A stretch of 64,000 bases of DNA, taken from Anadara kagoshimensis (lineage: Eukaryota > Mollusca > Bivalvia > Arcoida > Arcidae). The notes under the pieces are model-generated. The model did no database searches, was not told the DNA's origin, and saw only the letters and a program-made list of their open reading frames with translations. The DNA lies in contig CM037870.1 in the NCBI GenBank assembly GCA_021292105.1, positions 43,604,576-43,668,575 on the forward strand, written 5' to 3'. Positions 45,086 through 57,203 of this stretch are shown here, piece by piece; the stretch's first letter is position 1, and each line of letters starts with the position of its first letter. The translations under genes and the position numbers were made by a program.

Positions 45086-46287
45086 ATACTAGCTGTATCA
45101 TCTACTGGGAAATATATCAGAATCTTTCAATTACAGCAATTACACATACATGTAACAAAAACGATGTTTTGAACTCATGTAAAACGCCAAAATTCGTTTA
45201 ATGAATAGGCTTCTGTAATTTCTTACAAGAAATGTACATAAAATTAAAACATATAACATTATCGAATGTCGTTTTATTCTCTTGTATCATTAATATTGGT
45301 CCAAACTTGTGTTTTGTAGACATTTTCAAAAGCTCTGAACTGGTTTTCGTACAAAACAATATTATTGACAACTAAAATTCTCATGGTAGAACACTTTTCA
45401 CATTGTAAAAAGTCATTCTGAAGGGGAAAATTCAGTCATAAATACTGTTTGAAAGCTATTTTACAAAATGAAGATTTTTTTAAACGAAATTGTCAACTGC
45501 TAAAATCATTGACCAGTAATCCTACCATCTAATATGTAACTTGTCTGTCAATTTGAAATATTTAATTGACGTAAGTAAACAAACTGGCCACCAAGCATTA
45601 AACAAGACTTTATGATGACTTCTTGGCAAGGTTAAGGAAAACCTGAAAAAGAATCTACTGAAGTGAAAATTATTAACGTGTTTGAGGATGTCTCTAATTA
45701 TATTATATCTGGTCAAGACGAAGCAAGCGGTATAACATTGGGTGAATCTTTTTATTAGTGTATATTGGATCTATGTACGTATTTATTTGTGTGTTGGTGC
45801 AAATTAACAAATATACATGTCAAAGGTTAAATAAAATACAGATAGGACATATTCTGTTGATAATCATACATATGCAGTATAAACCAATACCAATACACAA
45901 ATATAAATACAATAATCTAGAACATTCATACCGACCCGTGCTTGAAAACACGTTCCACATACAAATTAATTCCTATTTATACTCAAAATTGTTTATACCT
46001 ATTACCAATCGCTTTCAAATAGTGCATGAAGCTAGCTTCCTTAACATACTATTGGTAAATCGATACTATGTTGAAAGTGGAGAATAAAGAACACAACTAA
46101 GAGCATGTGAATTACGTTCATTTAACATACTTACCTGTTTTCCAGGTAATTACTTGGCTTTACGTTTTATGATTCTTTACCAAATAACATCTTTGTTGCG
46201 AAAATATTCGGTCTAGATTGATTCATGTCTTTGATGTGGCATTTTGCATTTAAAATTGTTCGTCTAATATTGTCATTTTGAAGGGAA
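45086..46287. other. AT-rich sequence, no supported gene
   Basis: The 109-codon frame at 45758-46087 is rich in Ile, Tyr, Asn and Lys and has no motif. I regard it as chance. Confidence 0.5.
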
Positions 46288-46440
46288 GATTATTATTGTT
46301 GTTGTTGTTGTTGTTGCTACTGCTTCTTTTGTTGAAAATTAGACTTGTGTAAGGTCACATCAGCAATCTGACGAAGAAAAGATTGTTGTTGCTTCTGTTG
46401 TTGTAATAAAATGTTGTGTAACGTCACATCAGCAATCTTT
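46288..46440. repeat. (TTG)n with an about 80-bp duplication
   Basis: TTGTTGTTGTTGTTGTTGCT...AAGGTCACATCAGCAATCTG is followed by TTGTTGTTGCTTCTGTTGTT...TAACGTCACATCAGCAATCT. Confidence 0.85.
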
Positions 46441-47670
46441 TAGCTATTTGCGACGAGAGCAAGTTTATTTATCTCTAAAGCTTAATCTAAGGACAGTTTC
46501 GTGTATGTGTTCAACTTCAGATGTACCAATGTTTTGTGGCCTACCTTGCATTAGCTTGCACCCAATGCGACTTATACATGAAGGTGCTACCTCAAAGAGT
46601 TAGTATGCTGTATACTACACCCATAGCCACATTATACTGACACCGGTGAACCAGCAAAAGACTATGTCATGCTATTCAGTCTTTAATAAATGCAGCACTA
46701 TAGAATATTAATGGTGTTTTTACTCATCATTCCGGTGAAATTTTAAACCTGGTCGTATTTGATTAAACTCGTGATTGGAGAGTTCTGTCCACGTCGACTT
46801 TGCCATGTTAAAAGCTATATATATTATTAAAATTATCAATCATTATGAGTTAGAGTTTCATCTTCAGGATGGATGCCCTCAGCTAATAATTTTGAAAAAA
46901 TCTAAATTGTACTTTTAAGTGCACATTATCAATTTTTTATAATTACCCTTGGCGGTCGATAAATGCTTTTTAGATGATATTTATTTTTAATTTTTTTCTG
47001 AAAACGAGATTATAGAATGAGTAACCTCAGTATCAATGGTTTTATTACGCGTTTTACTGGAAAATTGTGAAAAAGTGATACATTGTAATTTCTGTCTGAA
47101 TATTAAAGTACGTACCATTGATCACGTTAATTATACTGTAACCGTATATTTTGTAGCTTTTTACTCAAATCAATGAAATGATTCGGATAATTTCCTTCAA
47201 AATTAATATTTCAATGCCAAATATCATTCAAATTATACTGATAAACACAGAGAAGAGACGCTGATTTTCTGCTTTGATGGTTAATCTCAATCTTAACCGA
47301 ACAGAACTATTCGTAATCGAAAATTGCATATTTAATTACGAAATTACATGCAGCAATGTGAGTAAACAAAAGAGATTTTCATTATTTTCAATAATTTAAG
47401 ATATGTATTCAAATTATAATTTATCTGACGTCGGTTAATGCTTCAGTTGAAATTTTATCTAAATGTTACTTTTTTCTATCTTTAGTTGTTGTTAATTGCA
47501 TGTTATTTATGTTGTTTGTTTTGTTTAATTGGCCGTTTGAAGGCATGCCAATGCAGGTAAATCTAACATGTATTTGCGTTTCTTGGACGATTCACCGACT
47601 TTATGATCTACAATTAGGATGTGAAAAAAAAATCTTACAACGAACTGTATCCTGTATCAATATAGTTTAA
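46441..47670. other. AT-rich sequence, nothing assignable
   Basis: No gene or repeat boundary was recognised. Confidence 0.55.
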
Positions 47671-47823
47671 CAGTCACACCTGTCTATAACGGCCAGTCAA
47701 GGGAACCAGAAAAAAAGTGGCCTTTATTGGCAGGTGAATAAAGAAGAATTGGGATACAATTTTATTGGCCTTTATAAGCTTGTGACTCTTATACAGAGGT
47801 GGCCGTTAAGGCAGGTTTGACTG
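47671..47823. mobile_element. M2 element copy
   Basis: The ends are CAGTCACACCTGTCTATAAC and GGCAGGTTTGACTG. It shares TTGGGATACAATTTTATTGG and CCTTTATAAGCTTGTGACTC with the 34028 copy. Confidence 0.83.
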
Positions 47824-48032
47824 TATATAAAATATCTACTCCCGGGCAAGTTAAAGAATTTGCATTGTGCTTTGGGTCCATTTCTGGGCCGTCGACGTCT
47901 ATAATGTGTAAATTAAGGTTTTAGTCCGGAGGAATTTTCTTCCGAAACGACCGTCTAGTACTGCAAAAGTATAAAAAAAAAAAAAGTTTATTAATATCTT
48001 GTAAATGATATCTACTAATAATCTGTGAAAAT

Positions 48033-48102
48033 ATACTGTAAAACTATTTAAATTCAACGTTTTCAAAATACTGTAAAACTATTTAAATTCAACGTTTTCA
48101 AA
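48033..48102. repeat. Perfect 35-bp tandem duplication
   Basis: ATACTGTAAAACTATTTAAA and the following 15 bases occur twice back to back (48033-48067 and 48068-48102) with no mismatch I can see. Confidence 0.95.
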
Positions 48103-48106
48103 ATTC

Positions 48107-48250
48107 TAATATGTGTGACGAGTGTAGCTAACTTTCCCTTCCCTGGTAGAGGAAGTTCACATATTTAACCTAAGGTGCCAATTTTCAAAACTTTAACTTG
48201 CATTTGGATTCAAGGAGATTTTGACATGAACTGGTATGTTTGTTAACGAC
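48107..48250 (+). mobile_element. T1 tail, internally deleted orphan copy
   Basis: GTGTGACGAGTGTAGCTAAC, CCCTTCCCTGGTAGAGGAAG, TTCACATATTTAACCTAAGG and GAACTGGTATGTTTGTT follow the order of the 44595 tail. The CCGGAGCACCCGG block is lost. Confidence 0.7.
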
Positions 48251-48401
48251 ATTGGAAAGATTTACAAATGTACTAGAAGCGGGTTTATTGGAGGCGTTCA
48301 TCTATTTGCTGACGTTGTAACGTTCAATTAAGAATAAGGATATTGCATTCATTTCACGGAAAATACTCTAATTTGAATTCTTTGATCTATTTAATTGTAT
48401 A

Positions 48402-48564
48402 CAATCCGACCTGCCTTAAGGGTCACCTGCTTATAAAGGCCAATAGATTTTATCCCTAGTATTTTCTTTATTCATATCATTTGAACCTGTATATAAAGGC
48501 CACCTGCCCATAAAGGCCACTTTTACTGGTTCCCTTGGGTGGCCTTTATAGCCAGTTTTGACTA
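48402..48564. mobile_element. M2 element copy, opposite orientation
   Basis: CAATCCGACCTGCCTTAAGG begins the copy and GGCCTTTATAGCCAGTTTTG ends it. TA is at both edges (48400-48401 and 48565-48566). Internal blocks are the reverse complement of the other copies (TATCATTTGAACCTGTATAT; ACTGGTTCCCTTGGGTGG). Confidence 0.83.
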
Positions 48565-48566
48565 TA

Positions 48567-50002
48567 TGTTTAATGGAGTGATATTTAGCCTTAAGGGTGG
48601 ATTTTAAAATTCAATGCATTTTTAATTTAATTGTATACCCATGAATTTCAAAGATACAACAAATAAACCTAATGCAACAAAAAATATTAAATGTCATTTC
48701 CTCTGGCGGCTGATCACAAGGTTTGTAAGTTTACGCGATATATTTGACATTTTAAACGGAAGTTAAATCAATATTTTAAAAATTGACTCTGGAAAAATTT
48801 AATAAATAAATACATGATGAAAAACTAACATCGGGTACCGATAAAATTTCTATATTAATATCCGTTCAAGACCAATACGCATCAAATAATTTATTATCGT
48901 CATTTTGTTAACCTGCAAGACAAGTACTGCAGGTATGTTTGCTACAAAATGCATTTAATTACTGTATGAACCCAGAGTATGTTTTTGTGAGTGTGTTAGT
49001 CAATAAGAAGAGTAAGAAAACAAACCATGAATAATAAAAAGCAAGTATTACTCCTTTTTGTGAACCTAACCAATCATATTGTTGAATTTTTGCACAAAGA
49101 CCCTTGCATGTATTTGTCAAAGAATGGATAAATTGAAAATTTTTCTCTTTTTTAAAAAAAAATCAATAACAATGCTCTATCGATCAAAGCGTATCTTTTA
49201 CTATATCAATCATTACATGTTTTTAGTTTTGCAAGTTCTTTTTGCTTGAAGAAAAACGGTACAATCCCGCTAGTAGAAAAACGTAGGCGGGTTATCCTTA
49301 GATGTGTCAGCTAGATCACTAATGTGAGGTTAATTCCTTTTTAATTAACAATCCTGTTAATCCAAGAGATTATTTGTATTGAGACGTTACCATGACACTT
49401 GTACAACGTTTTCTATACATTGTTATATATTTGTGAAAAAATCTTTTCAAATCTTTCAATTCGCAGGTTATTTGATTTGAAATCAATTGCAATATGCAAA
49501 GTTTTTTTCCCAAATCAATTATGTTGTCTCTGGTTTAATTGGTATAATGTAAGTGTCCCTTATAGCGGTCGGTCAATATTTTACCGATTTTATATCTGTT
49601 TCAAGTTGAATTTGTTTTTCATGAAAAGAGAAAAAATATAAAATGCAGTAAAAGCGATGAAAGGATTGTTTCGGACAAAGTGTGAAGGCAGTAGATTATT
49701 ATTTTGGACATATCAAAAAGTGAAAGCTGTGAAATTCATGGCTTAACCAGTGGACTACCGACAAAACTAACTGTACTCCAATAAGATCATAAGATAAAAC
49801 TTTTATTCTATTCAACAAAAATGTGAGTTTCTAGTAAATGGCAATGTTTACAAACAATCTATTCGAATATGAGGATGATTGCAAGGAATAGAGCATCAGA
49901 AGACGTAAATGTATGCATACGGTTACACTTTGTGTATGTAGTTTGGACTCACCCGTAATCACCCGCTTTGACATCAGACCGTGAACTACCTAAAGCACAG
50001 GA
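48567..50002. other. AT-rich sequence, no supported gene
   Basis: One 80-codon frame at 49399-49641 is Phe/Tyr/Ile-rich and featureless. Confidence 0.5.
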
Positions 50003-50232
50003 AAACAACATTGACCTGTCCGTTTGACGTTTCATTAGAAATATTCATATAGAAAACTCCACCTTGTACATAGGTTATAGTAAGATTCGCACTTAATTAA
50101 GTGTACACAAGACAAGTGATTAGTGTTCTCATTAAGCATACAAAATTAAACCTGTGTGATTCTTATATATAAATGCAGTCGTCCATAATAAATACTTTAA
50201 TTAAAGGTCAAACGGACAGGTCAAAGTTGTTT
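50003..50232. mobile_element. M3 element, first copy
   Basis: The terminal repeats are about 26 bases. They begin AAACAACATTGACCTGTCCG on the left (50003) and their complement ends 50232; the inner part TTGACCTGTCCGTTTGAC is exact on both sides. The interior is non-coding and shares ATATTCATATAGAAAACTCC and AGATTCGCAC with the next copy. Confidence 0.82.
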
Positions 50233-50306
50233 GTCTATACAAACAGTAACTTCTACCATATAATCAATCATTTATTATGATACTTCGATTTGTATGGCAA
50301 ACGATA

Positions 50307-50494
50307 TTGACATGTCCGCTTTTCGTTAGGAATATTCATCTAGGAGGATCCACCCTATATATCAGTAGTGCTAGGATTCGCAGTTTATACAAACAGTTCC
50401 ATACTTTGTTAACGAAACAATTACATGTGTTCCCTATACATAATGCACTCGCTTACAATAAATATTTAAATTAAAGGTCAAGCGGACAGGTTAT
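50307..50494. mobile_element. M3 element, second diverged copy
   Basis: The ends are TTGACATGTCCGCTTTTCG and AGGTCAAGCGGACAGGTTA. The interior matches the first copy (ATATTCATCTAGGAGGATCC; AGGATTCGCAG). It lies in the same orientation 74 bases after the first. The 65-codon frame 50277-50474 runs through it by chance. Confidence 0.78.
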
Positions 50495-51517
50495 TGTATT
50501 CATTATTTATATAGTTTTCGTACTGAATCAAAGGGTGCGGGTACTTTTTGCTGGCCATGAGTACTTTTAAGCACAAAGAAATACTAACTAGCACAATTGA
50601 AGAACACCTGTTGTTGACACGTGAATTTCGTGTGACCTTAAAACGGTACACTTGATTTTATTTTGGGTTATGTAAATTATTGGATTATGTTAACTAGCTT
50701 GACTTCCAAATATTTTTTACGAACAGAATGAGATGTTGTATGTAGCTATGTAACATTTAAAAGGAAGGCTAATAGTATAATTCATTGAAAGGGATACATG
50801 TTGATATTGAAAAAAAACGTATTCTTATTTTTTATGAAGGAATTGAAGATTCCATAGTGACCGACTTGATAATCAATAATTAACTATACATCCACAAATT
50901 ATTACCCGTTTAATCTGATATACTAATTACATAATTTTACAGCACTAGATATCCACAGCACATAGGAATTCACACTTAGATCATGCAAATTATTAATACG
51001 ACAACTACAAATATTTTTAAGCAAAACATCATCTTCAGGTAACTATTTTGGCAGCCATCTTGGATTTTCAAATGACCAATCGGATAGATTTGATCAGTAG
51101 CCCTTAGAGATCAATTGTACCAAACAGGTCTGTACTGTACCAACATGAAACAGTATGTGGCGTACCAAAAGGTGTTTAAGGACAAGGGCCATTTGAAGTC
51201 GAAAGATCAAAACAATGGGTTTGGACCCATTGGGATTTTGAGGACGGGGTATTTGCGTCTCCAGATATTCTAGTTAATTTTCGTTTTTTATTGTATCATT
51301 GTACACTTATTCAGACCTATTTTTCTTTAATGATGGCGTGTTTAACTGTTTATTAGCGTCCAATTAAGTTGTTTACGACAAAGTGCAAATATCACAGTTT
51401 AACTATCATCTTTGCCAATTTATAGAGAAGCTGATCAATTACAATGGACACGTGTAATTCCTACTTTCCACCCACAGTTTGTCAATACACCAATATTGAA
51501 CTGGTTTCGAAACTAAG
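50495..51517. other. AT-rich sequence, nothing assignable
   Basis: No gene or repeat boundary was recognised. Confidence 0.55.
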
Positions 51518-51733
51518 GTACAGGACTGTCGGAAGTTTAACACTCAGCTCACGAATAAGTGCCGAATAGGCAACTCATATCAGCCCCTGATCAGCTATAT
51601 AACGGCTCGGCAGCTCTTATCTATCTCTTGACACCTTTTCGGACACTAGCTGTTCAACCTCAGCCACTCGGCAGTCGAGATTCGACACCTTTTCAATAGC
51701 TCAGTGTTAAACTGTTTAACAGGTCTGTACTGT
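51518..51733. mobile_element. M1 element copy
   Basis: The left end is TACAGGACTGTCGGAAGTTT then AACACTCAGCTCACGAATAA. The right end is AGCTCAGTGTTAAACTGTTT then AACAGGTCTGTACTGTA. The left interior ACGAATAAGTGCCGAAT is shared with the copy at 61758. Confidence 0.87.
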
Positions 51734-52584
51734 ATCTGAAAATTATACTAATAATAGCTTCTCTAAAAACGTTTCACCGTACTGTAAAATCATGTTTGAT
51801 GCATGTCTGCCAAGATTGGGCATTCTGATTTATAAATAGTATACAAAGTGTCACCTTGTTGTTGGCTAAATTGTTACTGGTTAGACATTTTAGTACAAAA
51901 TGGGTGAAAATCACGGGCTACTTAAAAATAATAAAATACATACGTTAACATTTTTAGCTATCAGTCTCATATGCAACATTCTTTATCGGTTTTTGTGGAT
52001 CTTCATAAAGACTATTTGTCATGATTAGAAGGTTTACCGAATCATTCCTATTATGGCACTAAACCATCTGAATAGATTTATTTTAACCGAAGTAAGGACG
52101 TTTATTTTTATCGCATGTTTGTATACAGTTTCTTTGTGTTAAATGTTAAAGAGATGACGATGTATGGATCGATTTATATTCAATTAGCCTGATATACAGC
52201 TAATGGTAAAAACTACTATACAACCAACGACAACTAGAGTAGGTTTGAATTCAACGAACTACAATACGCATTATCAAACATTAATTTGTGATTTGATTTG
52301 CCGCTTCTTTGAGTTCAGATGTTTCCCCCGGGAGTTGAATCAATAGGACCATAGTTCTCCAATTAACGTAAAGAAGGAGAAATGATGGACTGCATATTAC
52401 CCCCTTACTGTGCTTTCAAGTAGAACACCGAACTAATAGTGGGGGTCTTGTGATGCATGATAATGTTGCAAGCTCTCAACTTGGTTATTTTCAATAATAA
52501 AATACTTACAATTTCATATTTATTCTTTGGATGAGGCTTGTTTCTCGATTATTATTCAACGGCAATTGATTATTTATGTTCTTC
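51734..52584. other. AT-rich sequence, nothing assignable
   Basis: No gene or repeat boundary was recognised. Confidence 0.55.
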
Positions 52585-53050
52585 AGGACCAGACTCCGGA
52601 TTCCAGAAAAACCAGAAATACACGCTCGGGGTTGTCATTGCAACAGTTATATCTTTCCATATACTTTAAATTGAAATCTTAATAATATTAATAAGATATT
52701 CGGTAATTTAAGATCATTTGAAGATCACAAGTCAAAAATATTTCCTTACTTCAAGACCAGGCTCCGGCTTCCAGAAAGATCAGTAATACACGCTCGACGT
52801 TGTCATTGCAACAATTCTGTATTTCCATAAACCTAACTTAAAGATTTTAAGATCATTTGAAGATCAGAAATCAAAAAATAATTCATCAATTCAGGACCAG
52901 GCTCTGCATTCCAGAAAGATCAGAATTACACGCTCGACCTTGTCATTGCTTTCCATATGCTTCATTTAAATTTGTCAAAGTTAAAATCTTAATAGGTTTG
53001 TTTAATTTTAAGATATTCGGGGATTTATGATGCCATTTGAAGATCACACC
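52585..53050. repeat. About 140-170-bp tandem repeat, three copies
   Basis: AGGACCAGRCTCCGG-TTCCAG...TACACGCTCG...TTGTCATTGC...AGATCATTTGAAGATCA occurs at 52585, 52753 and 52893. Copies vary in length but keep the order of these blocks. None carries a frame that persists between copies. Confidence 0.88.
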
Positions 53051-54394
53051 TGTATTTAATCTGGTCAAAATGTTCCTTCATTTCATAACAAATTGCCAAA
53101 AAACATCTAGAAAGGAAAATTATAGTTAAGGAATGATTGTTAAACTTTTTCAAGACATCCTTTAGTTGTATTGAATATATGAGAAATGTAATTTCTAGAA
53201 TTCATTTAATTTGAAAAAAGTATCATTTGTAAAAAAGTAATGAAATCTTCAGGGGAAATAAATCTATTTTATTTCAATTTACTAGACGCCCCTAACCTGT
53301 AAGGTAACCGATTTTGTAAAGCAACAGTTACAACTAGCTCCAAAGAACATTTTAAGTTAAGATATTGCTTTGTTTGAAACTGATTTGACCACCAACGAAT
53401 TTATCTGACAGTTTTTTAAAGTGTCCATTTTAATAATTTGTCAGTTTCAATGTGTTCACCTTGCTTTAGGAATTGTGATTTGAACAAGGATTAGTGTTTG
53501 TTTTTGATTGAAATGGCTACGAAGCCTGGTGCAAAGGTTATGGAAAGACTCGACTGTTCTGATCAGTTGAGTTTTCATATTTTACTCTACTGTTATCATT
53601 TGTTTGCCTAAAACTTTTCTTCTTGTCACATCTCAATGCTCCACTCTCCCAAAAACATATTCTGTACTGTTTTATATACTTAAATCTGGCATTGTAAAGA
53701 AACAACAAAACTGCAATCACAAAGAAATCTCATATACCATTTTTGAATGTATTGTATGCCATTGATTAAATACTTTTTAAAAAAGTTATATGACAGATAA
53801 TTATATGAAATTGTGTTTAGTATCGCCTATATATATATATCGCTTGTTTTATTTCACCATTGCAATGGTCCATTTGGAGACTCAAGTCTTGTAAAGATAC
53901 TTTCTACTCTAGTTCAAGCTAACTTCATGTGGGTGTATAGATATACTGTTTTAATTTAACGTTTCCAATAAACTCCACACTCTCTTTATCTTGAGATAGT
54001 AGTCTTATTAGCCTTATTTGAACCTAAATCAGCCGACTTGTGTACACATCTGTATATGCCAGACAATATAACACCAGTAGAAGTGATGGATTGTCAGACA
54101 GTTTCAGTTCGACACTTAATGATATACCAAGTGTGGATTTAGTATGTAACGTGTCCAAATCTATTTTAGCGTTGACTATTTGTCAATGTCAGGTTAAATT
54201 GAATACTTATCAGAATAATTTCTGTTATTAACTTTGTCTTTACCATTGACTCCTTCCTGGCAATCAAAACAAGAATTTCCGATTGGAGAAACAATCTATA
54301 TTAATTTGTCTTTCTAAAAAGGACATTGTACTTCAAATTTGGTATATGTATACTTAAAATGTCAATAGAAAAACACAGAATACCAGCTAAATAG
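53051..54394. other. AT-rich sequence with a T1 remnant and a decayed P1 copy
   Basis: 53460-53515 (TTGCTTTAGGAATTGTGATT...AAGGATTAGTGTTTG) matches the last part of the T1 tail. 53730-53794 (TCATATACCATTTTTGAATG...AGTTATATGACA) matches P1. The 63-codon frame at 54040-54231 is Ser-rich (SDGLSDSFSSTLNDIPSVDL) and follows an AG acceptor-like site, but I cannot support it as an exon. Confidence 0.45.
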
Positions 54395-54545
54395 GGGAGT
54401 GCTTACTCTTCCTGAGAACCTTTTCTTACTTGCCGAGTGGACGTTGACGTATTAAACTTAATTGACCAGCTTTCAATGCTTGTACCTTGCTTTTGGATTT
54501 TGATCTGGACATGGATTGGTATGTTTTTGATTTGAAAATGTTTTC
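54395..54545 (+). mobile_element. T1 tail, orphan copy
   Basis: GTGCTTACTCTTCCTGAGAA, TTGCCGAGTGGACGTTGACG, TTGTACCTTGCTTTTGGATT and GGACATGGATTGGTATGTTT follow the order of the tail at 12168 and share its ending, including a TTTTCAAGTAT continuation. Confidence 0.7.
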
Positions 54546-55120
54546 AAGTATTGGACCCATGATATATTGCGAAAAAAGCCACACGCTTGATTTGCAATGA
54601 AAGATAGCAATGATAAATTTGAATTATATCGACAATGCAAGTCAAAACTGTAAGAACACACCACACAAATTGACGGAATACGGTGTAATCACTTTTTTCG
54701 TGGAGACCAATTTCTGTGGTTCCAAGAAAAATACCATGGGGGCTGAATATTTCGTGGTTTTAAAGAAATGATATATTAATGGATAACTTATTTTTATACA
54801 TTAATTATTATACTATTTCGTTAACATGTAAATTCGTGGGTCGGGTTGCCATGGAAACCAACGAAAATGCAGATACCATCAAAATAAATGAATTCCTGGT
54901 AAAAACACTACACAACAAAACTACTGACTTTAGACAGACACTGATTATTAAGATTAAAATAACAAAACAATAGTTATTGGTTTGTATAAAATATTGTCAT
55001 AGTATCTTAGCAGGAGAATATTACTAAGTCATTTATATATATATGTATATTTTATTGTTTAAAGCGTCGACGGGGACGTTATTAATATAATAATGCTTTG
55101 GTTTTCAACGATTGTTCAGT
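54546..55120. other. AT-rich sequence with TTCGTGG-type phrases
   Basis: TTTCGTGGAGACCAATTTCT, ATATTTCGTGGTTTT and AAATTCGTGGGTCGGG within 54690-54845 look like parts of a dispersed repeat related in style to M4, but the ends are not definable. Confidence 0.4.
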
Positions 55121-55227
55121 GTCATATACCATTTGTTTTAAAAATTTAATCGCAAAAATAAATAAAAAATGGTATATGACAATATTGAATGTATTTTGCG
55201 ATTAAATTTTAAAAAATGGTATATGAC
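55121..55227. mobile_element. P1 palindrome, dimer form
   Basis: A 60-bp unit GTCATATACC...AAAAAATGGTATATGAC (55121-55180) is followed by an inverted partial second unit ending ATGGTATATGAC (55227). The architecture is the same as at 10461, but the arm type is ATACCAT/ATGGTAT. Confidence 0.85.
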
Positions 55228-55609
55228 AGTAGTTGTCTGTACTAAAAGAAAATAGCTAGTTGAATTTATCTAGACGTAAAATATGCCGATATCTATTTCA
55301 TTATAATATGACATTGGATTTTAAAAAATACAAAGCAGTCCCGTGTTCTGGTCGGGTTAAGCTTTCTATTTACCCTTTCTATGCGTGTTTGTCTCTATCC
55401 TGCTGAACTAAAGTAAACGAATTCGATCAAATAGTGTTTTAAAATTAGCAACCATTGTTTAAATACTAGTATGTCGATAATTATTGGTAAATACAGATAC
55501 ACTATACATTGTTTGAACGTTAGTTATCATATAGTTTTATGTTTTATCAGGGGTTTAACAAGGGGTTTTAATAATTTGGAGATCCATTTCAAATCTCAAT
55601 ACCGTCTTG

Positions 55610-55668
55610 TTATATAAGTGAAATATTCTTGACTGGGACGTTAAACAACATTACTCAGCTACTCAACT
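55610..55668 (+). mobile_element. SINE 3'-end fragment
   Basis: ATATAAGTGAAATATTCTTG then ACTGGGACGTTAAACAACAT and TACTCAGCTACTCAACT is the terminal part of the SINE family. The head and body are missing. Confidence 0.85.
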
Positions 55669-56967
55669 TATTGAAATCTCAAAACTAATTTTTTTTATTT
55701 TTAATGAATAAATGACTAAATAAATTCATTTTGAACATTAATCAAATATATTTTTGTGAAAATAATTTTTCAAAAAATACATAAATTTTATTGATATTAA
55801 TTATATTCAAATCGAAAATAAGTAGAAGAGGGTTTTTGGTTAGTTATAACATAACACTGTTCTTGATCAGGGTAATTAAAAAAGTAGGCCCAAAATGTGG
55901 CATTAAGGCGTCTTTTTATGTTGCATGTGTCTCACTAAAACAGAAATTCAGTCAGACGTGTTCTGAATATAATGTAATGAATACCCTAATGATGTTATGG
56001 AAAGGTAAATCTCAATATGATTTGAATTAATCAGTTCTGAAAGTTTCGCTGATCATCAAACATTTTTAAATTTGATCGAATAACTTTCATTACAAGCAAA
56101 TACAGAATATGTTTCGATGAGCCTGAAGCCTCAAGTGTATTCAATTTTACATTGATCTATATTTTATAGATACATTTATTACCTAACAAATTACTTTTTC
56201 AAAAACAAAGGAAAATCTGTTTTTGGAAAAAGAAATTATATGAAAATCGATTATTTTTGTAATATTTCTGGAGATTTCTATGCAAGATTATCCATGTTAT
56301 AAGTTTATAGTTTGCGTACAGTGAAAGATTTGCGTTCAACATTGCGCTTGTCAATTTCCATTTCATGAGCGCAGCAATCATATCTTTTTTCAGAAATTTG
56401 ACCACGCGAACCCTCCAAATAAAATATCAGTTTTCTAAAATTGGACACGTTATCGAAAAATCTCTTTACTCATATATTATACATGAAGTATGTGATCAGT
56501 TTAAGATTTGCTAGGAAATCTTCAGAAACAACAAAATTTTCGTATTGCAATTTGATGCACATCTTAACAATATCATGTTGTATTTCAAAATTAGGATTCC
56601 AACATTTTGTCAGAAATTTGCTTGATCTGATCAAAATTAGGATTCCAACATTTTCTGAGAAATTTGTATGATCTGAACTTGTTTATATCATGAACATTGG
56701 TAAAGGTAATTTTCACCGATAATGGTTACTATTTTGACAAACATTGCAAGTTAGACAGAAACCCCGTTAGTTACCCATTATATCGAACCAAACGAACTCA
56801 CTATAGAATGGTATGTAGTACAATAGATACCAATAGTGTTTTTTGATGATTGCAATTCATTAAATAGATTTTAAATTATGTAACACCATTATTATGCTGT
56901 GGATAAGAGGGTCAACGATTTCTCTTACAGTCTATAAATGTTAAGTCTCTATACGGCCATAATATAG
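55669..56967. other. AT-rich sequence, no supported gene
   Basis: Short frames on both strands lack motifs. A 33-base phrase, TCAAAATTAGGATTCCAACA and onward, occurs twice near 56585 and 56631, a small local duplication. Confidence 0.5.
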
Positions 56968-57203
56968 AGTACAGACCTGTCTAATGTTTAACACTGAGCT
57001 AACGAAACTTAGTCGAAACTCGACTACCAAAAGGTAGAGATGTGGATAACTTATGACCAAAAACCTGTCGAGTGATATACTAGATAACATCTACCGAAAA
57101 CTGCCGAGATATACAAAGTGTCGAAGTGATGAAGGGTCGAAATGAGATGTCAATTCGGCACTAAATCGTCAGCTTAGTGAACTTTCGACAGGCCTGTACT
57201 GTC
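56968..57203. mobile_element. M1 element copy
   Basis: The left end is AGTACAGACCTGTCTAATGT then TTAACACTGAGCTAACGAA. The right end is CAGCTTAGTGAACTTTCGAC then AGGCCTGTACTGT. The interior is rich in GTCGA and CCGA words in the opposite orientation to the 13622 copy. Confidence 0.87.

Noticed and set aside
45758..46087. 109-residue ORF as a gene
   Set aside because: Its Ile/Tyr/Asn/Lys-rich composition matches translated AT-rich noise.
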